Positions 50,600 to 59,305 of a DNA stretch of 64,000 bases are shown in pieces (position 1 is the first letter of the stretch; each line of letters starts with the position of its first letter). Below the pieces are notes generated by a model, which ran no database searches, was not told where the DNA came from, and was given only the letters and a program-made list of their open reading frames with translations. The DNA lies in NCBI GenBank assembly GCA_031181345.1, contig JAPSLC010000001.1:1-64000 (forward strand), in the 5' to 3' direction. Origin of the DNA: Cupriavidus sp. (GTDB taxonomy: Bacteria > Pseudomonadota > Gammaproteobacteria > Burkholderiales > Burkholderiaceae). Made by a program: the position numbers and the translations under genes.

Positions 50600-52024
50600 T
50601 CATCGCTGCATGCGCACCGCCGGATCGCCGAGGACCACGTAGTTGCGCGCATCGTCGCGCATCACCCAGCGCAACGCGAGCTCGCGCTCGGAGACGACGG
50701 CGCCGGCCTGACGTTCGCGCAGCAGGTCCGCCAGCTCGGTACTCAGCGCGGCCCAGCGCAGATTGAAGCGGTCGGTCGCGTGGCCGATGCGATCGCCGCG
50801 CATCAGGCTGCCGATCACGTCGCGAAAGCCCTGGGTCTGCGGCGCGGCCCGCGTGTTCTGGAAGCTGTAGGCCCAGGCGCGATCGACATGCCCGAGCACC
50901 GCGAGCGCGCCGCCGTCCGGATGCGCCAGCAGCCGCTGAGGCAGCCGTGCCGTTCGGGCGGTCTGCGCGATGCGCACCGGGGCGTCCGCCTGCGCGAAGT
51001 CGTCGAACTCGGGCACGCCGGCGCCGTAGCAGGCAAAGCAGAAGTAGATCATGCCGTGACAGTTCATGTCGTCCGGCAGATCGTCGGCGCCGAACCAATG
51101 ATCGGGCCCGATCGCCCCGTAGCCGTGCCAGTCCTGGCAGACGATGGCGCCTTGCGTGCCGGCCTGGCGCTGGTCTTCCGCGCGCAGGCTGACGCCGTGC
51201 GTGCCGGTGAACAGCAGCGCCGGCGCGCCGGCGGTCAGCTTGCCGCGCAGGATGTCGCGCAGCGCCGCCTTGGTGGCGGCCTCGGCGAGCACCGGATGGA
51301 AGGCCATGTCCGGGCGCCGCCCGAGTGTTTCGGCCAGCGGGCCCACCAGTTGGCGCGTCAGCAGGCGGGTCGCACGGTCGAAATCGTGGCAGGTCGCGAA
51401 CAGCACGCTGCCGGGTACGGCGGCACTTGAAGGGTCCGACGATTCCCATGCCACGACGCTCTCTGAGTAGTGGCGCAGCTCATCGGGCGCGGCGAAGTCC
51501 AGGCGGCCGACCGCCCAGTACAGATCGAGCGTGTATTGGAACGCGTACGGAATCTGCTGCGGCGATCCGACCAGCGCCAGGTAGTACGGCACGCCCAATT
51601 GCGGATCGACCAGGTTCAGTGAGGCGCCATGCCGGGTCAGCCAGGCGCTTGCGGTCTCGCCCGGCTGGCAACCCTGCTCGCCCGCGAACACGCGAAAGCG
51701 GGCACCCGCCTGTTCGCGCCGTCTGTCGACCAGAGGAGCCAGCGCGTCCAGCCAGGGGGCCGGATCGGCGCCGCTGGCGAACACCAGGCCCCAGCCGGCC
51801 TGATCCAGTTCGTTGGCCGAGACGTCGCCCATCAACGCGAATGTGCGTGACTGACGCGATTTCTCCGCGGCCGCTTCGGGCGAGCGGCGACGCCCAGCCT
51901 CGCGTCGACCGAATGCATCGAAGGCGCGAGCATCGATCTGCGGCAGCGGCAGACCGGTATCGGCGTCGACGCCGAGCGGCAGCGGCACCTCGCCCTCGGC
52001 CGGTTCCGCGGCGTGCGTGTTCAT
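50600..52024 (-). CDS. Caspase/gingipain-fold (clan CD-like) cysteine peptidase domain protein
   Basis: The 474-residue protein has two motifs expected of the caspase-hemoglobinase fold: a strand ending in His-Gly (ALLFTGTHGVS, His276) and, 56 residues on, a strand ending in Cys (MIYFCFACYGAGVPEFDDF, Cys332). An N-terminal region contains YYLALVGSPQQIPYAFQYTLD and an ALAVLGHVDRAWAYSF segment follows the Cys, as in C25-type peptidases. No signal peptide is seen, so it should act in the cytoplasm. It overlaps the alpha/beta-hydrolase gene by four bases and is the last of five genes. The family call is from motif pattern; substrate and activator are unknown. A proteolytic effector triggered by the neighbouring NTPase is the inferred role. 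Confidence 0.75.
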   Translation of the reverse strand: MNTHAAEPAEGEVPLPLGVDADTGLPLPQIDARAFDAFGRREAGRRRSPEAAAEKSRQSRTFALMGDVSANELDQAGWGLVFASGADPAPWLDALAPLVDRRREQAGARFRVFAGEQGCQPGETASAWLTRHGASLNLVDPQLGVPYYLALVGSPQQIPYAFQYTLDLYWAVGRLDFAAPDELRHYSESVVAWESSDPSSAAVPGSVLFATCHDFDRATRLLTRQLVGPLAETLGRRPDMAFHPVLAEAATKAALRDILRGKLTAGAPALLFTGTHGVSLRAEDQRQAGTQGAIVCQDWHGYGAIGPDHWFGADDLPDDMNCHGMIYFCFACYGAGVPEFDDFAQADAPVRIAQTARTARLPQRLLAHPDGGALAVLGHVDRAWAYSFQNTRAAPQTQGFRDVIGSLMRGDRIGHATDRFNLRWAALSTELADLLRERQAGAVVSERELALRWVMRDDARNYVVLGDPAVRMQR

Positions 52025-53364
52025 GGCGTGTTCCTGTTCGCGGCCATGGCGGCCTGCCAGATCAGGTGCGCGACCTCCGGCCCGTCGATATCGCTGTGCG
52101 CTCCGGAGATGCCCTCGCCCTTGCGGATGAACTGGCTCGCATCGAGATTGAACACGTCGCCTTCGCCCCATGGATAGACGCCATCCACGCCGAGCATCGG
52201 CGCGTCTGCGGCCGCATCGATTCCCTGCAGCCCGAACGCACCGATCGCGCCGTACCTGGGCAGCACCGAGGTTGCCGCAAGGGTCAGCTGGCCCCCAACG
52301 CCCGCGGCCCAGGGGTACAGCACGCCAACCGCGCTGTCGTGGCGCGACCGTGTGACGACAATGGGTCCGCTGACCTTGCCGTTCGTCAGGATGCCGTGGC
52401 AGTAGCCCGCCGTGCCACGCTGCAACGGGATATCGGGCGAATAGGACCAGATCGACATCGCACCCTGGATCAGCTCGCAACTGGCCACGGGCCGGCGCAA
52501 GGGCGCATCGCCGCCCGGCCCGGCCAGCGCCGACGACATCACCACGCAACCGAAGCTGTGCCCGACCAGATGCAGCCGGACCGCCGGCGCGACCTCGACT
52601 ATCCGGTTCAACAGCGCATGCAGCGCGATCTCGCCGATCCGCTGCCCGCGCTTTTTCATGGTCCAGAACGACAGCTGGCGCAGCGGGGCCAGGATGCCGG
52701 ACAGCGAAGGGCCGCCGAATGCGGCATCGACCTGCAGCGCGTCGTCGAAGGCCTGCTCCGGATCGAACGGCAGACGATCGGAGGACAAGTCGCCGCCGAT
52801 GCCTTCGGCCCCGAGTCCCAGCGCCCGATCCAGATCGCGGTAGGCGGCCTGCGCCTCGACGGGCAGCCGCATCGCATCGGGCTCGGTACGTGCCACTTCG
52901 ACGATCGTGGCCAGCGCGGCGCGCACCCGCGGCGTATCGCCCAGACGTTCGGCGTAAGCGTCGATCAACGCCTGCGGCCCCACCGCCGCAGCCGCGGCGA
53001 AGCTGGCATCGCCGGCGCCCTCGGCCATCTCCTCGTCGCCCCACGGCTGGCTGGGCCAATGCAGCCCGATATGCTCGATCCGCAAATCCGGCCGCTGCGC
53101 CTGCGCCGCCGCGCGGTCCGCATGCTGCCGCGCGAAGGCGCCGATCCATCTGCCGTACTGGTCCAGCGCCGCGGGCATGTCGCCCTTCCAGCCATGGCAC
53201 CACAGGAAGGCATCGGTGGGAGGCGCCGCGCGCCAGCGCTCGAGCAGCCGCGCCGACAGGCAGCCGGCTTCACCGTCCGGGTCGTCGCCACGTTCGTCGC
53301 CATCCTCGTCGAAGGCGATCAGGGCATAGCGGTTGCCGTCATCCGGCAAGGTCACGAAAGGCAT
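52021..53364 (-). CDS. Alpha/beta-hydrolase-fold protein (serine esterase/lipase-like)
   Basis: The 447-residue protein has a nucleophile elbow LHLVGHSFGCVVMSSAL (Ser270) preceded by AFLWCHGWKGDMPAALDQYGRWIGAF, which looks like the oxyanion strand (HGW). The C-terminal part ends in an EGISGAHSDIDGPEVAHLIWQAA segment whose His may complete a Ser-Asp-His triad. No signal peptide. A long insertion (~residues 110-240) separates the first strand from the elbow. GAGGAG precedes ATG 53364. It is coupled by a 4-base overlap to the peptidase gene. In this operon a lipid- or ester-cleaving effector, or a processing enzyme, is plausible. Confidence 0.75.
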   Translation of the reverse strand: MPFVTLPDDGNRYALIAFDEDGDERGDDPDGEAGCLSARLLERWRAAPPTDAFLWCHGWKGDMPAALDQYGRWIGAFARQHADRAAAQAQRPDLRIEHIGLHWPSQPWGDEEMAEGAGDASFAAAAAVGPQALIDAYAERLGDTPRVRAALATIVEVARTEPDAMRLPVEAQAAYRDLDRALGLGAEGIGGDLSSDRLPFDPEQAFDDALQVDAAFGGPSLSGILAPLRQLSFWTMKKRGQRIGEIALHALLNRIVEVAPAVRLHLVGHSFGCVVMSSALAGPGGDAPLRRPVASCELIQGAMSIWSYSPDIPLQRGTAGYCHGILTNGKVSGPIVVTRSRHDSAVGVLYPWAAGVGGQLTLAATSVLPRYGAIGAFGLQGIDAAADAPMLGVDGVYPWGEGDVFNLDASQFIRKGEGISGAHSDIDGPEVAHLIWQAAMAANRNTP

Positions 53365-53413
53365 GGCGTTTCTCCTCGACAGCGGGCTGCTGAGATGCCG
53401 ATGAGCGACGGCG

Positions 53414-56400
53414 CTACGACGCGTCGGCGCCCCCGTTGAACGACTCGCATGGCGACGGGGCGATGAAGCCGCCGCTGAACAGCGCCGCCTTCTGCCGGTC
53501 GGTGAAGCCGCCGCCGGCGATCCGGCATGCCGTGCCGCGCCACGCTTGTGGATCGAGATCCCATTCGGCAGCCACTTCGGTGCCGGCCGAGTAGAGGCGC
53601 TTGCCATCGTCGGATACCGAAAGGAAAGCGATAGGCTGGCGGCGATCGCCGTCGCGATAGACCGACTGGGGTAGCGGCAAAAGCCCCCGGCCATCAGACG
53701 CAAGCAGGAACAGATTGCCGTGATCGTCGCCGGCTACGACGAACGGCGCATCGGCGGGCATCGCGAGCGCGGTGATGACGCCCGAGGCGTCATGCTTGAG
53801 CACCGTCACCGCCGGTTCGCGCACGGTCTTGCCGGTCGCCGCATCGTCGCGGCCGTCCTCGACCGGAATGCGATAGACCTTGCCCAGATAGTTGCCTGCC
53901 AACAGCGCCTGCCCATGCGGCTCGAACGCCAGGCTGGTGATCTGCCCCCGCGGCAAGCGATCGAACACGCGCTTGCGGGTGACGGCCGCGCCGGTGCACC
54001 CGCTCTTCGGCAGCGTGATCGTCCACAGGCGCACCTTGTCGTCGTCGGCCACGGCCAGCTCGTGCGCGGAACCCGGACGAAACACGGCATTGGATGTCCT
54101 GCGCAAGTCGGCCGGCAACGCGATCGCACATGGCGCTTCGCCCGCGGCGAGCGCAGCCTGCGAAGCGGCCGCGGGCAACCGCCATAGCTGCAGCTGCCGG
54201 CTGGCATTGCGATCGACCGAGCGGATGGCCAGCAGCGTGCCGTCCGGGCTCAGCGCGACGCGGACCAGCGAGCCCGCGTGCAGGCCCGGCATGCGCACCG
54301 ATTCGCGGGCGCCCCCCGTGCCGGCGACATACACGTCGCCGTTGCCATCGACCAGCGCCAGCCGCCGTGCGCCCCGCGCCCAGTCCATCGCCTGGACCGG
54401 CGTTGCGGACGGGTCCGACGAGCGCGGCGCGGCGTCGCGGTGTCCGACCGGCAGCCACACCATGCCCCCTTCCCCGGACGCCGCCACGGTGGCGGGTTGA
54501 CTGCCGGGCAGCGCCATCAGCAAGGGCGGGGAACCCTCGTGGCCCCGTGCGACGATGCGGGCCATCGGATGCACCGGTGTGGCGGTCCGCAGCTGCAGCA
54601 GCTCGCCCTGTTCGGACGACACGACGGCCTGGTCCGCGCCCGGGCCCCACGCCAGGCCGGCGATCTGGAACGGCAGGTCGACCAGCACGGAGCGGCGGAC
54701 CTCCATGCCTTCGGGGTCCAGTTGCCACTTGATGACGCGGCCGTCCCAACCGGCCGACAGCAACACGCCGTCGCCCTGGAACAGCATCCGCACCACCGCG
54801 TCGTCGTGTCCCAGCAGCGGGCGCGGCCACCGACCGCCGTCGGCGGTCCGCCAGACCGTGATGCGCCCGGAGCGCGACCCTGCCGCAGCCAGCTTGCCGT
54901 CGGGACTGACGGCAATGCTGTGCAGGCCCGGGTACCAGTCCTTGGCATCCGGGGTAACCAGCAATGCCTGGGCGGGCTTCTCGGGACGCACGCGCGCATT
55001 GCCCTGTGCCGGCGACTGCGGCAGCTGCCACAGATAGGCGGCGCTATCCCAGCCGGACGTGGCCAGGCGTGTCCCCCGATCGAACAGCGCGAGGTCGGTC
55101 ACGCGCGAGCGATGACCATGGATTGCCGCGATCGGCGTGATGCGCTCGGCGGGGGACTGGGACAGATCCCATACCGCAATCCGCCCGCTGTCGTAGCCGG
55201 CCGCGAGCCGGTTGCCGTCGCTGGTCAGCGCGGCGACGCCACCGAGCCCGCGCTGCGTGCCGGTGGCGGGCATCCCCAACGCGATGGGCCCCTCCGCGCC
55301 GGTCAGGTCCCACAGCGTGACGCTGCCATCCTGCCCGCCGATCGCCAGCATCGCGGACCCCGCCAGGGCGAACACGCGCACGCCGCCGGGGTGCCACGCT
55401 GCCAGCATGTCCGTCCCCAGGCGCACCGGCGCGCCGCCTTGCAGGGGAACGACCTCGATCTCGGAGCGCCCGGGCTGGAACCGCCCCAACACCCGATAGT
55501 GCGCATTGGCCTGCACCGTCAGCGTCCTGCCGTCCGCCCGCAGCAGATAGCGTTCGATATGCCGGGCGCGCTCCATCGCGCTGACCAGCGTGCGGCGGAA
55601 GTCGAAGCCGCCGGGCGGCCGAAACAGGCTATGCCCGTCCATGCCTTCGACCGCCGCCAGCAACGCCACGTCCGGCGCCGGGCGGGTGCTGACCACGGAC
55701 AACAGCATGTTCTGACGGTTCAGCTTGAAGGCCAGCAGCAGCGCGACCACGGTCAGCGCGACCATCGACAGCGCGGCCCCGTAGCCGATCTGCCGCAGCC
55801 TGCGCGCCCGCTTGCGTTCGATCTCGTCGCGTCGATAGTCGGACAGGAAGCGGTTCTCGGCATCGCTGTGCTGCTGCGCCGGCTCGCGCAACGCCGCTTC
55901 GATTTCCTCTGGCACCGCGTTGCGCAGCAAGGCCGGATTCTCGTTGGCCATCGTCCACGCGCGCACCAGGTTCTTCCAATGGGGCAAATGCCGCTCGCGC
56001 CATCGTCCGTTGCTGGCACGCACGGGCCCGACCAGCCTGTCATGCGCCAGTTCGAACCACTGCGCCTCCTGTCGGCTCTGGGCGCGGACCAGATACAGGC
56101 GCTGCAGCGTCGCCAGTTCTTCGGCGGTGGGGGCGGACTTCGCACCGCTGTCGAACATCACCAACGAACGCAGGTTCGACGCGGTGATCAGCTTGTCCTC
56201 GATCCAGTCGCGCAGCACCCGCTCGCGCGCGGCCGTCGGTGCCGCCCGCTCCAGCGTGGCGTTGTAATAGGCTTCGAGCGCCGCGCCGGCATCGAGATGC
56301 TCGACGTCCTGCAATCGGATACGGGCGCCGGCCGGCGGCGCGCTGTCGCCGAAGCATGCCAGCCACAGATTCATCCCGATGACCTGCAACTGCACCGGCT

Positions 56401-57190
56401 CCACATAGCGGCCATCCCGGTAGGCCGGCTGGTTCGGACCGGGTACACGCACCTTCGCCAGATCGCGAGCCAGATGCCGGGCGGCGTTCTCGTCGAAGGT
56501 CACGCCGGCCGCGTCCGCCGGCCCGATCAGTGCCTGCACGGCCTGCTCGCGCGAGAGCAGGTCGATCCGCATCGTGTTGGTCAGCCGCGTGGGGACCCGG
56601 TCCCGATAGGCGTCCAGCCAGGAAAAGAACTCTTCGCGCATCGAGAACAGCGCCCAGATGTGGCTGCCACCCTGGCCCAGCAGATCGCCCAGCTGCGTGA
56701 AAAAGGCCAGCTTGTCTCCGGTATCGTTGGCGTCGGCGGTGAAGGTCTCTTCGAACTGGTCGAAGATCAGCAGCATCCGGCGCGAGCGGGCACCGGCCGG
56801 CTCGCGCAGGCGCGACAGGTACGACAGGTACGACAGCAGCGTATCGTCGCGGCGCGGCGGCACGGCGTCGGCCCAGCACTGCAGCACGCTCCAGACATAG
56901 CGGTTGACGGGCTCGCCGTCGCCGGGCGCCTCGCCACCGACCCGGGCGGTGGGCAGCACGTCGAAGCGGTCGCGCAAGCGCGGCCGCAGGCCGGCCTCGA
57001 TCAGCGAACTCTTGCCGGCGCCCGACGGCGAGTACAGCACCACGATGCGATCGGCGACCAGGCGGTAGCCCAGTTCCTCGATTTCGCGGTCGCGCCCGAA
57101 GATCGGCGTATGTTCGGTCAGCGGCGACGGGCCGATATAGGGGCAGTGCGGCGTGGAGGCCGTCGGTGCCATGGGCGCGATGGATGCCAT
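53414..57190 (-). CDS. nSTAND-type P-loop NTPase with a membrane segment and C-terminal WD40 repeats
   Basis: The 1258-residue protein opens with PYIGPSPLTEHTPIFGRDREIEELGYRL. Walker A SPSGAGKSSLIEAGL follows (around residues 51-65), then Walker B RRMLLIFDQFEETF (~137-150), the DQFEE form typical of nSTAND ATPases that act as conflict-system switches. Around residues 466-490 lies a single hydrophobic helix (GAALSMVALTVVALLLAF) after a basic RKRARRLRQ stretch. From ~560 to the end are WD40-type repeats (VTLWDL, IAVWDLSQ, AYLWQL, ITVWRT, VIKWQL, LQLWRL, VRLWTI). The propeller likely senses a ligand or partner, the NTPase switches, and the helix anchors it to the membrane. It starts nine bases after the CHAT-SIR2 gene. 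Confidence 0.88.
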   Translation of the reverse strand: MASIAPMAPTASTPHCPYIGPSPLTEHTPIFGRDREIEELGYRLVADRIVVLYSPSGAGKSSLIEAGLRPRLRDRFDVLPTARVGGEAPGDGEPVNRYVWSVLQCWADAVPPRRDDTLLSYLSYLSRLREPAGARSRRMLLIFDQFEETFTADANDTGDKLAFFTQLGDLLGQGGSHIWALFSMREEFFSWLDAYRDRVPTRLTNTMRIDLLSREQAVQALIGPADAAGVTFDENAARHLARDLAKVRVPGPNQPAYRDGRYVEPVQLQVIGMNLWLACFGDSAPPAGARIRLQDVEHLDAGAALEAYYNATLERAAPTAARERVLRDWIEDKLITASNLRSLVMFDSGAKSAPTAEELATLQRLYLVRAQSRQEAQWFELAHDRLVGPVRASNGRWRERHLPHWKNLVRAWTMANENPALLRNAVPEEIEAALREPAQQHSDAENRFLSDYRRDEIERKRARRLRQIGYGAALSMVALTVVALLLAFKLNRQNMLLSVVSTRPAPDVALLAAVEGMDGHSLFRPPGGFDFRRTLVSAMERARHIERYLLRADGRTLTVQANAHYRVLGRFQPGRSEIEVVPLQGGAPVRLGTDMLAAWHPGGVRVFALAGSAMLAIGGQDGSVTLWDLTGAEGPIALGMPATGTQRGLGGVAALTSDGNRLAAGYDSGRIAVWDLSQSPAERITPIAAIHGHRSRVTDLALFDRGTRLATSGWDSAAYLWQLPQSPAQGNARVRPEKPAQALLVTPDAKDWYPGLHSIAVSPDGKLAAAGSRSGRITVWRTADGGRWPRPLLGHDDAVVRMLFQGDGVLLSAGWDGRVIKWQLDPEGMEVRRSVLVDLPFQIAGLAWGPGADQAVVSSEQGELLQLRTATPVHPMARIVARGHEGSPPLLMALPGSQPATVAASGEGGMVWLPVGHRDAAPRSSDPSATPVQAMDWARGARRLALVDGNGDVYVAGTGGARESVRMPGLHAGSLVRVALSPDGTLLAIRSVDRNASRQLQLWRLPAAASQAALAAGEAPCAIALPADLRRTSNAVFRPGSAHELAVADDDKVRLWTITLPKSGCTGAAVTRKRVFDRLPRGQITSLAFEPHGQALLAGNYLGKVYRIPVEDGRDDAATGKTVREPAVTVLKHDASGVITALAMPADAPFVVAGDDHGNLFLLASDGRGLLPLPQSVYRDGDRRQPIAFLSVSDDGKRLYSAGTEVAAEWDLDPQAWRGTACRIAGGGFTDRQKAALFSGGFIAPSPCESFNGGADAS

Positions 57191-57199
57191 GGCGCCTCG

Positions 57200-59278
57200 C
57201 TAGGGCCGCAGCCGCCGCTGCAGCTCCGCGACAAACATCGCGACATCGCCCCAGTACAGCTTCATCCTGGCCTTGTCCTGGAAATAGCGCTCCAGGTAAC
57301 GCCGGGCGCTGACCGGGTCGAGAATGCTGTTGGGATCGAGCTGCGCCGACATATGCAGGTACTCGCTGCGCAGATCCGCCCCTTCCTGATTCAGGATGGT
57401 GCGGAACAGCACGCGGAAGTCCCACGATTGCACGTCGAAGCCGATGATCAGCAATGCGCTGTCGTTCAGGCGCGCGCGGATCTGCAGCGGAATGATGGCG
57501 TCCAGGTTCTTCGACACGCTGGTCAGGTAGTCGAAGTACTGGTCCTCGGTCAGCACCAGCGAGCGGGGCTCGCGCAGGTCGCCGAACATCTTGAACACGA
57601 TCGGCGTGCGCGCACTGGGACGCGCGTCCCGATGATCGACCGTCAGCGCATCGTCGCACGCTTCGGCCGCCGCATTCCAGCGGCACAGCCGCACGAATGG
57701 CCGGACTTCGGGATCGCGCGCCTGCAGCGCATGCACCAGCAGGTCGCTCGGATCGGTGGTGATATAGACCGGCAGGCGCAATTCGGCCAGCACACGATGC
57801 GGGTCGTCCGGCGCGGCAAGACGCACGCCCGCCACGGCGGCAACTACCTCGCCGAGTTGCGCGACGATGTCCTCCTCGGGCAGTCCGAGCAGCCGCGGCG
57901 GGATCGCGTCGCGGTATTGCTCGCACAGCTGCTGGTACAGGAAGCGGTAGAACAGCCGCCGCGGCGTGACAGGTTGCTGCGAAGCGGACAGATACTGCGC
58001 GACCTGCGGCAGTTCATCGCGCTCGTGGGCTGCCATCGGAAAGTGGAAGATCTCGGCCCAGGTCTGCGCCATCTGCAGCCGCGAACCGAACAGCGGCTCG
58101 CCGACGCCGGGGCCCAGAATCGGCGTGGTCTCGCCATGGCGGATATTGTCGATCACCGCGCGCCACGGGTCGTCGCCCGACTCCGGCACCGCGCCACCGC
58201 CGAAGCCCGGCGGATAGAAGATGCGCGCGCTTTCGAGGCGGGTGAAGACCGCCGGCATCCACCAGTCCGGCTGGCTCGCGATGGCCGCGCGTGCCACGCC
58301 CGCGGCCCGGTCCACCTCGCCGTGCTCGCGCAGTTCGGCAAAGAAGAGCGGCATGAATGTGCCCATGCTGTCCATGCCGACATTGCCCTGCATCGCCAGC
58401 ACGGCCGGCACGCCGGCCTGTGCCAGCAGCGGACCGAGCGCCTTCATCATGTCCCCGCCACGCGCCGGCCCGGTGCCCGCGCTCTGGCACGAACACAACA
58501 CGACCAGGCTGGGGGGACGCTCGAGCATGCCGATACGGTTCACCAGCATCCGGCCGGCCACGAGGTCGCGCGAGCCATCGGCGCGTTCGAGCCACAGCAT
58601 CGGTTCGTCGTCGATCATCGCGCCGTGGCACACCAGATAGAACACCTCGACGCCCTCGCGCAGCGCCGCGAACATCCGCTCCATGGTGGCCTGGCCGGGC
58701 TCGGCCAGCGTGGCGACCGGGATCGGCGCGAGCGCGGCGCCGATGCGCTGCGCTTCGGCGTTCGCGTCGATTGCGGCCAGGTCATCCGCGAGGCCGGGCG
58801 GATTGGCGACCGCAACCAGTGCCGACACGCCGCTGCGCGGCCGCAGCCGTGGCAGCCGCATTTCTCGCGAAAACAGGTAGCGCGAGAAGAAGCAACGCTG
58901 CGAAACGCACAACGGTGCCTGTCCCGCCGGGTCGTACAACGTCTCCCACGGCAGCACATGCAGTTCGGTCGCATCGACGCTGACCCGCAGGCGCAGCCGC
59001 AGGTCGACCGCGGCCTCCTGCGCCGCCGTCCGCGCCGCCACGAAGGCATCGCGGACCTCGGCCGGGGCGAACAGCGTGGCGGCCAGCGCGCGGCCGCAGA
59101 CGTCCGGGTCGGCATCGCGAAATGCCGGATTGGCCGGCACCAGGGCCAGCGCCGCGCGCGGCGTGATGACATCGCCGGTCGGCATGCGCCGCCGGGCCTC
59201 GACCTCGTACCCGCGCGAGCCGGCGCTGATCAGGATCTCCAGTTCGGCGTAACGGTGGCTCATGCGAGGGTGGCTCAT
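57200..59278 (-). CDS. CHAT protease domain fused to SIR2-like domain
   Basis: The 692-residue protein (687 if started at the second ATG, 59263) has an N-terminal CHAT (caspase-like) domain. It shows VFYLVCHGAMIDDEPMLWLE (His218) and SLVVLCSCQSAGTG (Cys264), followed by the typical GDMMKALGPLLAQAGVPAVLAMQGNVG...FFAELREHGEVDRA block. From ~residue 380 on is a SIR2-like region: TTPILGPGVGEPLFG, LPVYITTDPSDLLVHAL, VFKMFGDLREPRSLVLTEDQYFDYL and LLIIGFDVQSWDFRVLFRTI. The SIR2 catalytic His (usually K-x-HG) is Phe in KMFGDL, so NAD hydrolysis is uncertain. A 15-bp duplication makes the twin start MSHPRMSHR. It is coupled to the nSTAND gene. Confidence 0.87.
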   Translation of the reverse strand: MSHPRMSHRYAELEILISAGSRGYEVEARRRMPTGDVITPRAALALVPANPAFRDADPDVCGRALAATLFAPAEVRDAFVAARTAAQEAAVDLRLRLRVSVDATELHVLPWETLYDPAGQAPLCVSQRCFFSRYLFSREMRLPRLRPRSGVSALVAVANPPGLADDLAAIDANAEAQRIGAALAPIPVATLAEPGQATMERMFAALREGVEVFYLVCHGAMIDDEPMLWLERADGSRDLVAGRMLVNRIGMLERPPSLVVLCSCQSAGTGPARGGDMMKALGPLLAQAGVPAVLAMQGNVGMDSMGTFMPLFFAELREHGEVDRAAGVARAAIASQPDWWMPAVFTRLESARIFYPPGFGGGAVPESGDDPWRAVIDNIRHGETTPILGPGVGEPLFGSRLQMAQTWAEIFHFPMAAHERDELPQVAQYLSASQQPVTPRRLFYRFLYQQLCEQYRDAIPPRLLGLPEEDIVAQLGEVVAAVAGVRLAAPDDPHRVLAELRLPVYITTDPSDLLVHALQARDPEVRPFVRLCRWNAAAEACDDALTVDHRDARPSARTPIVFKMFGDLREPRSLVLTEDQYFDYLTSVSKNLDAIIPLQIRARLNDSALLIIGFDVQSWDFRVLFRTILNQEGADLRSEYLHMSAQLDPNSILDPVSARRYLERYFQDKARMKLYWGDVAMFVAELQRRLRP

Positions 59279-59305
59279 GCGAGCGCTCGTCGGCTGCCTG
59301 TCGGC

